Source of the DNA: GCA-2730975 sp964576585
Lineage (GTDB): Bacteria; Verrucomicrobiota; Verrucomicrobiia; Opitutales; Seribacteraceae
DNA: 40,589 nt
NCBI GenBank assembly: GCA_964576585.1
Contig: CAZNWO010000012.1
Span: 1-40,589, forward strand
Reading direction: 5' to 3'
The position numbers and the translations under genes were made by a program. A model generated the notes under the pieces. The model made no database searches and had not been told where the DNA came from. It worked only from the letters and a program-made list of their open reading frames with translations. Shown piece by piece: positions 16,423 through 24,684 of the stretch (positions within the stretch are counted from its first letter, which is position 1; every line of letters starts with the position of its first letter).

Positions 16423-18395
16423 CTGAGAATCCACCAAGACAAAAAGCCTAATACTACAGAGCCCGCAGCCACGATGCGAAGGTAGCCCGGCAAGAAACCG
16501 CTTTGCGGAAGAGTCGCTACAAAACCTCCGAATCTCAGCCAGCGACAAGTTCCGTCGAATCCAATGCGGTCAATCACGGCCTTGTCGCCACCACGCCATA
16601 AAAGATCGGCGATGCACTCGTAAAGAATCAGCGACAGAACTTTGGACAGGTTGAAGCAAACCTCGAAACCGGAGGCGATCATAGCCACAGCATTCCATAG
16701 CCTGCAAACACTGGCCGAGTACAACTCATCAAGATAAAACTTGTTTTCCATCGCGGAATATAGTTTGCCGAGGGGAGCGGAAAGTGGATCGGGAAGGTCG
16801 GCGGAAAGGCTTCGTCTGCCGTAGAACAAATAGCCGATTGCAATGCCGCCGAGAGAGACGACCCAACTTACGACTACGACAACACTGGGATGATCATCAA
16901 CAACCGAGCCTCCCAGCGTGGGCAAGATGTCGCGAGACATGGAGAATGCGCCAAAGCCCAAGGCAAAGACAGCCAAGACCAACAGTGGCGCAACGATAAG
17001 CCCGGAACTTTCGTGCGGTTCGTGACCCTCACCTCGATAAGAACCTGCAAAAACGTAAAAACACTGTCGAGTCATATAGAACGCAGTAAGCAGGGAAGCC
17101 AAGGCGCACACCCAAAAGACTTCGGGAAAGTTGCCATAGGCATTAAGCAAGATTTCGTCCTTACTGAAATACCCGCTCGTAAAGGGAACCGCACACAAGG
17201 CAACGGTTCCGCAAAGGTAGGCAAGCGTCGTGGCGCGCATGACTGAAACCCCTCCCATTTTGCGGATGTCCTGTTCATCCCCACATCCATGGATGATGGA
17301 GCCGGCTCCTAGGAAAAGGAGAGCCTTGAAGAAGGCGTGCGTGAGCAAATGGAACATGCCGACGGCAACTCCACCCACGGCCAAACCAACCATCATCAAG
17401 CCGAGCTGACTAACGGTGGAAAATGCGAGAATGCGCTTTATGTCGTATTGACCTACGGCAACAAAGGCCGCGAAAAGAGCAGTCGCAGCTCCAGTCCATG
17501 CGACAATCTGAAGAACAGTCGCGTCGACCTCGAACAGAGGAAAAGCTCTCGCAACAAGAAAAACTCCCGCAGCCACCATAGTCGCCGCATGGATCAGCGC
17601 GGAAACAGGGGTCGGTCCTTCCATCGCATCAGGCAACCAGACATGCAGGGGCAATTGACCAGACTTACCAATTGCACCTACAAAGAGAAGCAAGCTGATT
17701 ACACCCGCTGCGCTAAGTCCCGCGAAAAAACCAGACGAGGAAGACAGAATGGCAAGTTGGTTTACCTCCAGGATGCCATTGCCCCCATCGTGAAAGAGAA
17801 GAGTGCCCGTGGACTCCAACGCCCACAGCATCCCAAGAAGAAAACCCAGATCACCGATACGAGTGGTGATAAATGCCTTTTTACCGGCAGCGGCAGCACT
17901 TGGCTTGTGGAACCAGAAGGAAATCAGAAGGTAGGACGCAAGTCCTACGATTTCCCAGCACATAAAGGTGAGAAGCAGGCTGTTGGAAAGGACGAGTCCC
18001 AGCATTGCGGCAGCGAAAAGAGAAAGGTAGCAGAAGAACCTGGCGCAACGAGGATCGTTCTTCATGTAACTGCCGGAATAGATGAAGATGAGCAGGGCTA
18101 CCAAGGTAATCATCGCCAGCATTGCCCCTCCGAGGGGATCGAGCAAAAAGCCGAAGTCAATTTCAAGACCGCCGACCTTCATCCAAGTGAAGTTCTCGAA
18201 GAATGCAGGTCGCGCAGGATCCCAGACCAACAAGAAAGCCTTGAAGGATGCGACCATGGAACCAAGCATGCCCGCAGTAGCTAGAAAGGCGGCGCTCCTA
18301 CCACTCGAGGTAAACGAGCAAAGCAATGCTGCGGCCAACGGCAGAAGCGGAATCAAGCCAAGCCAAAGTAGAGTTCCCGTAGCGTCCTGAGGCAT
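16419..18395 (-). CDS. nuoL: NuoL with extended lateral helix region (operon 1)
   Basis: 658 residues, the distal antiporter-like subunit whose C-terminal lateral helix braces the other pumps. E148 (FMCWEIVGLASYL), K244 (GAIGKSGQLPLHVWLPDAME), SALIHAATMVAAG and the helix-12 lysine (TSGYFSKDEILL) are present. Between FYLDELY (~residue 552) and DLLWRGGDKAVID (~596) there are about 44 residues, where the usual NuoL pattern has about 19. The resulting C-terminal region is 25 residues longer than in the operon 2 NuoL. A longer lateral helix is what a complex with one more NuoM would need. The start is ATG 18395 (MPQDATGTLL), five bases after nuoK. Confidence 0.95.
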   Translation of the reverse strand: MPQDATGTLLWLGLIPLLPLAAALLCSFTSSGRSAAFLATAGMLGSMVASFKAFLLVWDPARPAFFENFTWMKVGGLEIDFGFLLDPLGGAMLAMITLVALLIFIYSGSYMKNDPRCARFFCYLSLFAAAMLGLVLSNSLLLTFMCWEIVGLASYLLISFWFHKPSAAAAGKKAFITTRIGDLGFLLGMLWALESTGTLLFHDGGNGILEVNQLAILSSSSGFFAGLSAAGVISLLLFVGAIGKSGQLPLHVWLPDAMEGPTPVSALIHAATMVAAGVFLVARAFPLFEVDATVLQIVAWTGAATALFAAFVAVGQYDIKRILAFSTVSQLGLMMVGLAVGGVAVGMFHLLTHAFFKALLFLGAGSIIHGCGDEQDIRKMGGVSVMRATTLAYLCGTVALCAVPFTSGYFSKDEILLNAYGNFPEVFWVCALASLLTAFYMTRQCFYVFAGSYRGEGHEPHESSGLIVAPLLVLAVFALGFGAFSMSRDILPTLGGSVVDDHPSVVVVVSWVVSLGGIAIGYLFYGRRSLSADLPDPLSAPLGKLYSAMENKFYLDELYSASVCRLWNAVAMIASGFEVCFNLSKVLSLILYECIADLLWRGGDKAVIDRIGFDGTCRWLRFGGFVATLPQSGFLPGYLRIVAAGSVVLGFLSWWILR

Positions 18396-18400
18396 TGAGA

Positions 18401-18712
18401 TTACTCCTTGAGCGCCTGAAGTTTCTCCAAGTCCACCGACTTGTAATGACGATAAACCACGATCACCAATGCCAGTCCCACGGCAACCTCGGCAGCTGCC
18501 ACTGCGATGGCGAACACCGCGAAGAGCGGTCCCAGCATGGCATCCGGTTCGGGAGCGAAGCGCCAGAAGGCTATAAAGTTCAAGTTGGCCGCATTGAGCA
18601 TAACTTCGATGCTGATCAAGACAATGATTGCATGCCGACGGGTGAGCGCCCCCGCCAACCCGATGCAAAAGAGAACGGCGGACAGTAAAAGGTAATGCTC
18701 CAAGGTAGGCAT
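18401..18712 (-). CDS. nuoK: Complex I subunit K (operon 1)
   Basis: 103 residues and three membrane helices, the small MrpC-like subunit linking the quinone module to the pumps. The two buried glutamates needed for proton transfer are E36 (LISIEVMLNAANL) and E75 (AVAAAEVAVGLAL). ATG 18712 (MPTLEHYLLL) gives the usual family length; the upstream 19 codons overlap nuoJ and are excluded. It lies between nuoJ and nuoL with gaps of four and five bases. Confidence 0.96.
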   Translation of the reverse strand: MPTLEHYLLLSAVLFCIGLAGALTRRHAIIVLISIEVMLNAANLNFIAFWRFAPEPDAMLGPLFAVFAIAVAAAEVAVGLALVIVVYRHYKSVDLEKLQALKE

Positions 18713-18716
18713 AAAC

Positions 18717-19253
18717 TTATAACTTTTCCTTGTCGGAAGCTTGTTCCTCCGAAGATTCCTCTTCCCCATTCAAGGCAACCACAATCGCTCCGATCAAGGC
18801 TGCAGTGAGAAGCAAAGCGGTGACCTGCAGCGTTACAACGTAGGGATCCATCAATCGTTGACCCAGAATTTTCACGGAGGGTGTCAGCTCGGCTACGAGC
18901 GGACTTTCCGGAAGATTGGACTTGGTTATGACTGGATAGAGAACACCGAAGAACACGGCTAGCGTGATGAGGATTCCGCCGAACCATCCTGTAGACCCTA
19001 GCAACCTTTCACTGTCTCCCGTCACTTTTTGGGTGAGCATGATCGCAAAAAGCATGAGAATGCCGACGGCTCCTACATAGACCAAGACTTGTGCGGCAGC
19101 AACAAATTCAGCCAAAAGCAGTAGGAACAAACCTGCAAAGGCCGTAAAGACGAGCAGCAGAGAAAACACGGCGTGCACCAAGTTTCGGAGCCGAATCGCA
19201 AGGACGCCACCTACGACCGCTAGAGCCGACAAAGCATAAAAGGCAAAAGTCAT
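18717..19253 (-). CDS. nuoJ: Complex I subunit J (operon 1)
   Basis: 178 residues, five membrane helices, homologous to MrpG-type subunits. The helix-3 motif AQVLVYVGAVGILMLFAIML contains the tyrosine and glycines of the mobile pi-bulge that gates proton and quinone coupling. The C-terminus is a short acidic tail (EEESSEEQASDKEKL). ATG 19253 (MTFAFYALSA) overlaps the nuoH stop in an ATGA; the much longer open frame upstream lies inside nuoH and is a shadow. Confidence 0.94.
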   Translation of the reverse strand: MTFAFYALSALAVVGGVLAIRLRNLVHAVFSLLLVFTAFAGLFLLLLAEFVAAAQVLVYVGAVGILMLFAIMLTQKVTGDSERLLGSTGWFGGILITLAVFFGVLYPVITKSNLPESPLVAELTPSVKILGQRLMDPYVVTLQVTALLLTAALIGAIVVALNGEEESSEEQASDKEKL

Positions 19254-20488
19254 TCTGCGTAACGATAAACTCGCCGAGAAATCGACTGGGGTTGATTGAT
19301 GCGTTCCAGCAATTTCGCGAAACCGTATAGAACTATCAGACCCACGATCCAACCGACATACCAAGGAACATGATGGCAAAAGCCTGCGACAAATACGTTG
19401 AGGAGAGCCAAAGGCATCAGGAACTTCCAGGCAAAGCCCATCAACTGATCCACCCTGAGGCGAGGCAAAGTTCCTCGAATCCAAATCATCACGCCCATGA
19501 GCAAGAACATCTTGAGGAAAAGCCAAACGAAACCCGGAACCAGCAAGGCATTGGGATCGTCCGACCACCAAGGTGCGATGTTGGGACCATTCCATCCGCC
19601 AAGGAACAAGATGACGGCCAGGCACAAAATGGAAAAGGCCGCAACGTACTCGCCAAGGAAAAACAGAGCGAACTTGAAGCCACTGTACTCGGTAAGGTAA
19701 CCGGCCACAATTTCGGATTCAGCCTCGGGAAGGTCGAAAGGAGAACGATTCGTCTCAGCCAAGGCGGCGATAAAGAAAATCAGGAAACCCGCAAAACCCC
19801 AAGGCGTGAAGACGTGCCACCCCAAAACCTGCCCTAGGATTCTGAGGCCCTCATTGCCGGAAGACATCCAGGCACCGACCGTCTGAGCTTCAACGATCGA
19901 GGTTGTCTCGAGAGATCCGACCATCATCGCCACAACCACACCGGAAAGAACCAAAGGAATCTCGTAGCTTACCATCTGGGCGACTGAGCGCATGCCGCCA
20001 AGAAGGGAGTACTTGTTGCGAGACGACCACCCCGCGACAAAAACCGCGAGGGTGTTTATGCCGGTCACAGCAAAGAAGAATAAGACTGCTGCATCCAGCG
20101 GAGCGGGAGTCATGTTTCGTCCGTAGGTCAAAAAAGTGAGCGACACCAAGGCAGGTATGATTATTAGCACGGGGGCGAGGAGATGAAAGAATCGATCCGC
20201 AACCCTTGGAACGATATCTTCCTTGGTAAGCATTTTGATGCCGTCTGCAATCGGCTGGAAGAGGCCGAAGGGCCCCACCCTATTGGGTCCAATCCTGTTC
20301 TGAATTCTCGCCAAGCCCTTTCTCTCAAGCCAAGTCGTAAAGGCAAAAAAGAGGGCGAATATCGAAACAAGGGGTACGGTGGAAAGAAGAATTCCCACGA
20401 ACTGAGCAAGCCAAGGTTGCTCCCCAAGACTAGACTTCAGGAGGTCTGCAAGCTGAACCAGAAACTGATCGGGATTGTCAAACGTCAT
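19250..20488 (-). CDS. nuoH: Complex I subunit H (operon 1)
   Basis: 412 residues, longer than the usual ~330-350 because of an N-terminal extension of ~25 residues and an extended loop and C-terminus. NuoH forms the quinone chamber with NuoB and NuoD. Visible signatures are TWLERKGLARIQNRIGPNRV, FGLFQPIADGIKML, GWSSRNKYSLLGGMRSVAQM and ALAETNRSPFDLPEAESEIV. The last carries the conserved loop acids that couple quinone reduction to pumping. The start overlaps the nuoI stop by four bases. The order nuoI then nuoH is reversed from operon 2 and from E. coli. Confidence 0.95.
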   Translation of the reverse strand: MTFDNPDQFLVQLADLLKSSLGEQPWLAQFVGILLSTVPLVSIFALFFAFTTWLERKGLARIQNRIGPNRVGPFGLFQPIADGIKMLTKEDIVPRVADRFFHLLAPVLIIIPALVSLTFLTYGRNMTPAPLDAAVLFFFAVTGINTLAVFVAGWSSRNKYSLLGGMRSVAQMVSYEIPLVLSGVVVAMMVGSLETTSIVEAQTVGAWMSSGNEGLRILGQVLGWHVFTPWGFAGFLIFFIAALAETNRSPFDLPEAESEIVAGYLTEYSGFKFALFFLGEYVAAFSILCLAVILFLGGWNGPNIAPWWSDDPNALLVPGFVWLFLKMFLLMGVMIWIRGTLPRLRVDQLMGFAWKFLMPLALLNVFVAGFCHHVPWYVGWIVGLIVLYGFAKLLERINQPQSISRRVYRYAE

Positions 20489-21510
20489 TCTTTGGGTGAG
20501 CGGTCTTCGGCTTCGGAAGAATTGGACGATTCGTTTGAATCTTCATTGCCATCCCCTTCATCGATTGCCGCTGGGGACGCTTCAGTCGGTTTCGGGGCAC
20601 TGTCTTGATTTTCGGATTGGTCGACGGGAGATTCGCCGGAATCCTCGGAGAGAACAGGTTCTTCCTGTGCTTCAGGAGAACCGTCGGTCTCGCTCGCATC
20701 CTGAGAAGAAGATTCCCGTTGCTGTTCGGCAGCAGGCGCTTCAACGGATTTCTCCGCAACGGCTTCCTCGACTTTCTTCGGTGAATCGACTGAAGGCTGC
20801 GGTGAGGTTTCCGAGGGAGGAGAATCTACTGCTTTTTCTGGCTTTTCTGGATTCTCGGCAGGTTGCTTGACGCTTTCGGGCTGATCCTCCGATTCCTGTT
20901 CCTCTGCCTTGGCCTTTGCTTCGGCCTCCTTTTTGGCTTTGGCTGCGGCTGCCTTGGCTTCGCGGGCCTTCTTCTTGGCCTCCTCCTCAGCTTTCTTCGC
21001 CGCAAGGTTAGCATCTCGATCACGAGCCTCATCAGGATGAATGCTGTGGTAGTAGTCGTTGGACTTGAGCAATTGCTCGCGATTCACCAATAGACCGTCG
21101 AAGCGATCGGTATTGGAAAGCTCGAATTCATTGTCCATGACGATGGCGTCGAACGGGCAAGCCTCCACGCAAATCTGGCACCCCATGCAAACCGAAATAT
21201 CAATGTCGAAAACCTTAGGCCTCTTGATGAACTTTCCGTTCTCGTCCAATTCCTTGACGATGTAGATGCAGGACGGCGGACATTCGCGCTCGCAAATCTG
21301 ACAACCGACGCACCTCATGCCCTCGATGGAATCCTCGCCGTCATAGATCAGGAAGGGAAAGTTCCTGCTGAAGGGAGTGACCGTATTTCCCTCTTCAGGA
21401 TACTGAACCGTGGCAAGCCTTTGCTTCCGACCTCGATCGAAATAGCTCATGGCAAAATTCCTCAGGGTAACCGTCATTCCCTTGAGTATGCCTTGTCCGA
21501 GAATCTTCAT
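20485..21510 (-). CDS. nuoI: NuoI with long disordered C-terminal tail (operon 1)
   Basis: 341 residues, about twice the normal ~160-180. The core (1-165) carries both 4Fe-4S sites: C67, C70, C73, C77 (CVGCQICERECPP) and C108, C111, C114, C118 (CMGCQICVEACPF), which pass electrons to NuoB. From ~166 the protein changes: a Lys/Ala/Glu-rich helical stretch (AAKKAEEEAKKKAREAKA) to ~205, then ~135 residues of Ser/Glu/Pro/Asp-rich, probably unstructured, strongly acidic sequence. Because this operon has no nuoEFG, NuoI is at the exposed electron-entry end. The tail may dock an alternative donor; this is inference. The gene follows nuoD after a 35-base gap, the largest in the operon. Confidence 0.94.
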   Translation of the reverse strand: MKILGQGILKGMTVTLRNFAMSYFDRGRKQRLATVQYPEEGNTVTPFSRNFPFLIYDGEDSIEGMRCVGCQICERECPPSCIYIVKELDENGKFIKRPKVFDIDISVCMGCQICVEACPFDAIVMDNEFELSNTDRFDGLLVNREQLLKSNDYYHSIHPDEARDRDANLAAKKAEEEAKKKAREAKAAAAKAKKEAEAKAKAEEQESEDQPESVKQPAENPEKPEKAVDSPPSETSPQPSVDSPKKVEEAVAEKSVEAPAAEQQRESSSQDASETDGSPEAQEEPVLSEDSGESPVDQSENQDSAPKPTEASPAAIDEGDGNEDSNESSNSSEAEDRSPKE

Positions 21511-21545
21511 GTCATGTAATTAATAATTGCGGAATTGCATTCAGG

Positions 21546-22730
21546 TTAACGATCTACTTCTCCAAGCACGATATCAATACTGCCCAAGATTATGACCGCA
21601 TCGGCAACCTTGTGACCCACGCAGAGATCCTTCAGGACGGTTAGGTTCACCAAGGATGGAGGACGCACCCGATAGCGATAGGGTTTGGGCGTACCATCAC
21701 TGACGAGGTAGAAACCGAGCTCGCCCTTGGGGGACTCGATTCGACCATAGGTTTCACCCGCAGGCGGTTTGAAGGCACGAGGAGCTTTTTCGCTCATGAT
21801 CGGTCCTTCGGGAATTTCTTTCAGGGCTTGATCGAGGATCTTTACGCTCTCCCTCATTTCCAGAAGTCGGAGCATGAAACGATCGTAACAATCGCCAAAA
21901 TCTCCCAAGGGAACTCGAAAAGGAAACCGCTCGTAGATTCCATATCCATCCACCTTGCGAATGTCGTAGTTCACTCCACTGGCGCGAAGCATCGGGCCGG
22001 AAATTCCTGCGTTGACCGCAAGTTCCTTAGACAGGACACCTACGTGCTGGGTACGAGCAATCACGATTTCATTTTCGACCAGAAGCTTTTCATACTCGTC
22101 GAGAAAGGCAGGAAAGCGATCGACGGTTTGGCGGCACTGCTCCAACCAACCTGCAGGCAAGTCATGGCGTTGTCCGCCAAAGCGGAAGAAATTGCACATC
22201 ATGCGTGCTCCACTAGCGCACTCGAACAAATCAAGAATTTTCTCACGCTCGCGAAAGGCATAAAGCAATGGAGTACCCAAGGCTCCTAGATCGTTGATAA
22301 AGAAGCCGATGAGAACCAAATGATTAACAATGCGAGTCAACTCAGCCATGATCACTCGAACGTACTCGGCCCTCTCGGGGACGTCCAAGTCGATCATTTT
22401 CTCACAAGTGAGGGCATAAGCCCAATTGTTTGTCATTGAGCAGAAGTAGTCCAACCTGTCCGTAAAGGGCATGGAACCGAGATAGCTCATATCCTCGGCC
22501 AGTTTCTCATGATTTCGATGCAAGTAGCCGAAGACTGGCTTCAGGTCCACGACCGTCTCGCCATCGAGCTTGACGTCCATCCTGAAAACCCCGTGCGTGC
22601 TGGGATGATGAGGACCCATCGATACTTCCAGCAAGCTGCCGTCGACTCCTTCACGATCGATTACCTCGTAACTTGGAGACTGGGCTTGAGCTTCAACAGC
22701 CAAACCTGCAACTGGACTTTCGACGCTCAT
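21546..22730 (-). CDS. nuoD: Complex I subunit D (operon 1)
   Basis: 394 residues, the 49-kDa-type subunit forming the quinone head-group site with NuoB. H46 in GPHHPSTHGVFR and Y95 in FTDRLDYFCSMT correspond to the known quinone-contacting His and Tyr. The sequence differs clearly from the operon 2 NuoD (e.g. NNWAYALTCEKMIDLDVPER, NFFRFGGQRHDLPAGW), so the two are old paralogues. It overlaps nuoC by four bases (ATGA). No nuoC-nuoD fusion is present. Confidence 0.95.
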   Translation of the reverse strand: MSVESPVAGLAVEAQAQSPSYEVIDREGVDGSLLEVSMGPHHPSTHGVFRMDVKLDGETVVDLKPVFGYLHRNHEKLAEDMSYLGSMPFTDRLDYFCSMTNNWAYALTCEKMIDLDVPERAEYVRVIMAELTRIVNHLVLIGFFINDLGALGTPLLYAFREREKILDLFECASGARMMCNFFRFGGQRHDLPAGWLEQCRQTVDRFPAFLDEYEKLLVENEIVIARTQHVGVLSKELAVNAGISGPMLRASGVNYDIRKVDGYGIYERFPFRVPLGDFGDCYDRFMLRLLEMRESVKILDQALKEIPEGPIMSEKAPRAFKPPAGETYGRIESPKGELGFYLVSDGTPKPYRYRVRPPSLVNLTVLKDLCVGHKVADAVIILGSIDIVLGEVDR

Positions 22731-23305
22731 GAAGCCTCGAGATGGTTTCGCGCTTTTTCAAGTACTTCCCCGTGCGGAGTAGGTTCGTACTCAAAGTCAT
22801 CAGGCTCGACGTAGTCACGTCGCATGGGAAAATCCTCGAACTCCTCCCACATCAAAATCCTCCGAAGATCGGGATGACCAATAAAATCGACTCCGAAAAG
22901 ATCAAAAACCTCTCTTTCCTGAAGCTCGGCGGAAACGAAGATGGGGGTGAGTGAGGTGGCTACGGGATTTTCACGATCCTCCAGAAGCTGCTTGAGAACA
23001 AAAGGTCCTTTCTTCTTTGAAATGGAATAAAAATGGTAGACGACCTCCATTCGCCCGGGCACAGGAATCTTTACGATTTCCTTCTTTCCTTCCTCGTTCT
23101 CACGTTTCTCCTTTTTCTCGGAGGGAAGATAATCCACACCGGTAACATTGCTCAGGAAGTCCAAGCCAAAGCCCGGCTCATCTCTTAGAAACTTGGCAAC
23201 ATCGGTCACGTCAGCCGGCTTTACTATGACGGCACCTGTGGACTCGTCCCATTCCGCGGAAGGAAAACGATCCAAGACAGGCTGAACATCCATTGGCTGC
23301 TCCAT
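22727..23305 (-). CDS. nuoC: Complex I subunit C (operon 1)
   Basis: 192 residues, the 30-kDa-type subunit of the peripheral arm, with no cofactor. Family motifs are LDFLSNVTGVDYLP, MEVVYHFYSI, LQEREVFDLFGVDFIGHPDL and RRILMWEEFEDFPMRRDYV. A Lys/Glu-rich insertion (SEKKEKRENEEGKKEIVKI) sits between the first two motifs. ATG 23305 (MEQPMDVQPV) is chosen, 11 bases after nuoB; a second ATG four codons later is possible, and the frame's earlier start would overlap nuoB. Confidence 0.93.
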   Translation of the reverse strand: MEQPMDVQPVLDRFPSAEWDESTGAVIVKPADVTDVAKFLRDEPGFGLDFLSNVTGVDYLPSEKKEKRENEEGKKEIVKIPVPGRMEVVYHFYSISKKKGPFVLKQLLEDRENPVATSLTPIFVSAELQEREVFDLFGVDFIGHPDLRRILMWEEFEDFPMRRDYVEPDDFEYEPTPHGEVLEKARNHLEAS

Positions 23306-23316
23306 ACGATTGGAAA

Positions 23317-24003
23317 TTAAGCGTCTTCCTCGCAATTTGGATTCACCTTGGGAGGCTGCCAAACTTCGGGGTTATAAGGTGGCGACAAGTCTTTGCCGGT
23401 AAAGACGGGGACGGGATATTCTCTCTTTCCGCCATGATAGGCTGGATTATTTCCCGTATTACCCATCGTACGTTGTCCGCGAATGCCTTTCTGCAGAGTC
23501 ATGAGAGATTGCAGGACTGCCTCAGGGCGAGGCGGACAGCCCGGAAGGTAAACATCCACGGGGATGTATCGATCAATGCCCTTGAGCACATTGTATCCCT
23601 GCTTGAAGGGACCACCTGATATGGCGCATGCCCCCATGGCGATGACGTACTTTGGCTCGGGCATCTGGTTGAAAATTCTTACAACTTGAGGAGCCATCTT
23701 CTTCGTAACCGTTCCGGAAACTATGAGCAGATCTGCCTGTCTTGGCGAAGGGCGAAAAACCTCGGCGCCGAAACGAGCGATATCAAATCGAGACGCAGCC
23801 GAACCAATCATCTCTATGGCGCAACAAGCCAATCCGAATTGCAGCGGCCATACGGACCCGCTTCTGGCCCAGTTGTAAAGCCAATCGACGGAAGAAAGGA
23901 TAACCCCGGCTCGCTCCATCTCGCTGCGGGTCTTGTCATCAAGCTCAACGGACGCCGACAAGCCTTGGCCAACGGGGGGGGCTGCATCTTCAGAACCACT
24001 CAT
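23317..24003 (-). CDS. nuoB: Complex I subunit B (operon 1)
   Basis: 228 residues, longer than the usual ~160-180. It holds the terminal 4Fe-4S cluster N2 next to the quinone site. All four ligands are present: C60-C61 (GLACCAIEMIG), C126 (MGACAISGG) and C156 (LPGCPPRPE). There is an N-terminal extension of ~30 residues. The C-terminal extension of ~55 residues is Gly/Pro/Tyr-rich (NNPAYHGGKREYPVPVFTG, SPPYNPEVWQPP). It lies one base from nuoA. Confidence 0.95.
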   Translation of the reverse strand: MSGSEDAAPPVGQGLSASVELDDKTRSEMERAGVILSSVDWLYNWARSGSVWPLQFGLACCAIEMIGSAASRFDIARFGAEVFRPSPRQADLLIVSGTVTKKMAPQVVRIFNQMPEPKYVIAMGACAISGGPFKQGYNVLKGIDRYIPVDVYLPGCPPRPEAVLQSLMTLQKGIRGQRTMGNTGNNPAYHGGKREYPVPVFTGKDLSPPYNPEVWQPPKVNPNCEEDA

Positions 24004-24004
24004 C

Positions 24005-24406
24005 TTATTTCCATGTCAGTACACCCTTGAGCCAAAGGTAAATCAAGCTTTCGGCGAGGATTAGAATGAATGCAGCCATGGCAAGGAAGCCGCCCAAGCT
24101 CATGTCCATGAAGGCGACGGCCCAAGGATAAAGAAAAACCACCTCCACGTCGAAAATGACGAAGGCCAATGCATAAACGTAATATTGGACCTTGAACTGA
24201 ACCCAAGGATCTCCCTTGGATTCCAGACCGCACTCGAAAATCGATTCCTTTTCATCACCGGATTTCTTGGGTGCCAAAAATCCTGCAATCAGCAACGGCG
24301 CCAAGGCAAAGACAATCGCAATAACTGCCATGACCAGAACAAGAAGATAATCCTGAAATGGCGAAGCAGCTAAAAAAAGAAGTGATTGATCTAGAGTCAG
24401 GTGCAT
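24005..24406 (-). CDS. nuoA: Complex I subunit A, the only nuoA in the window
   Basis: 133 residues and three membrane helices. The matrix-side loop carries C59 (FECGLESKGDPWVQFKVQYY), and helix 2 carries D86 and E88 in FVIFDVEVVFLYP, residues typical of NuoA/ND3 and near the quinone chamber. It is the first gene of operon 1. Operon 2 has no nuoA, so this subunit may serve both complexes unless another copy exists outside the window. A candidate promoter lies about 95 bases upstream. Confidence 0.95.
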   Translation of the reverse strand: MHLTLDQSLLFLAASPFQDYLLVLVMAVIAIVFALAPLLIAGFLAPKKSGDEKESIFECGLESKGDPWVQFKVQYYVYALAFVIFDVEVVFLYPWAVAFMDMSLGGFLAMAAFILILAESLIYLWLKGVLTWK

Positions 24407-24501
24407 GAACCAATCAATTTCGATTACAGAGAAAAAGCACGGACAGCTTCATGGCAACTCGTGAAGATGCCAACAAAAAAACCCGCGAAGACTTGCATTC
24501 G

Positions 24502-24530
24502 ATGTAACATCACTAGCAAAAACTTTTCAA
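24502..24530 (-). promoter_or_regulatory. Candidate promoter of nuo operon 1
   Basis: On the minus strand TTGAAA and TTACAT are separated by 17 bases, about 95 bases before nuoA. The -35 side reads TTGAAAAGTTTTTG, very like the operon 2 leader. A second weaker pair (TTGACT, 17 bases, TATCCG) lies at 24543-24571. The rest of the ~280-base gap between nuoA and the tRNA shows no gene. Confidence 0.3.
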
Positions 24531-24644
24531 ATGAACGTAAGCCGGATAGGCGTGGAAGCAAACGAAGTCAAGAAGACTCAGGCAATGGGAAGTGAAGAAT
24601 TTCGGTTTCAAGAAATGCAAAGAAAGAGACAATGATTAATCCAC

Positions 24645-24661
24645 TTGCCCGAGGAGGGCAA
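24645..24661. repeat. Inverted repeat upstream of tRNA-Leu
   Basis: TTGCCC-GAGGA-GGGCAA forms a perfect 6-bp stem in the gap between the two nuo operons, 23 bases before the tRNA. No T-run follows on either strand, so it is not a standard terminator. It could be an operator or stabilise the end of operon 2 transcripts. Confidence 0.35.
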
Positions 24662-24684
24662 CTTCCGGCAAACTGAGAGACCTT

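Noticed and set aside
17337..18284. Plus-strand open frame of 315 codons opposite nuoL
   Set aside because: Antisense shadow of NuoL with no recognisable protein features; similar frames occur opposite most nuo genes because of codon bias.
18401..19625. Very long starts for nuoJ and nuoK
   Set aside because: The extra residues lie inside the upstream genes and lack membrane-helix character; the internal ATGs give family-length proteins with ATGA overlap or short gaps.
24401..24595. Small plus-strand frame overlapping the nuoA start, with one CxxC
   Set aside because: It is Lys/Arg/Ser-rich with no family match and overlaps the nuo operon 1 leader; nothing supports coding.
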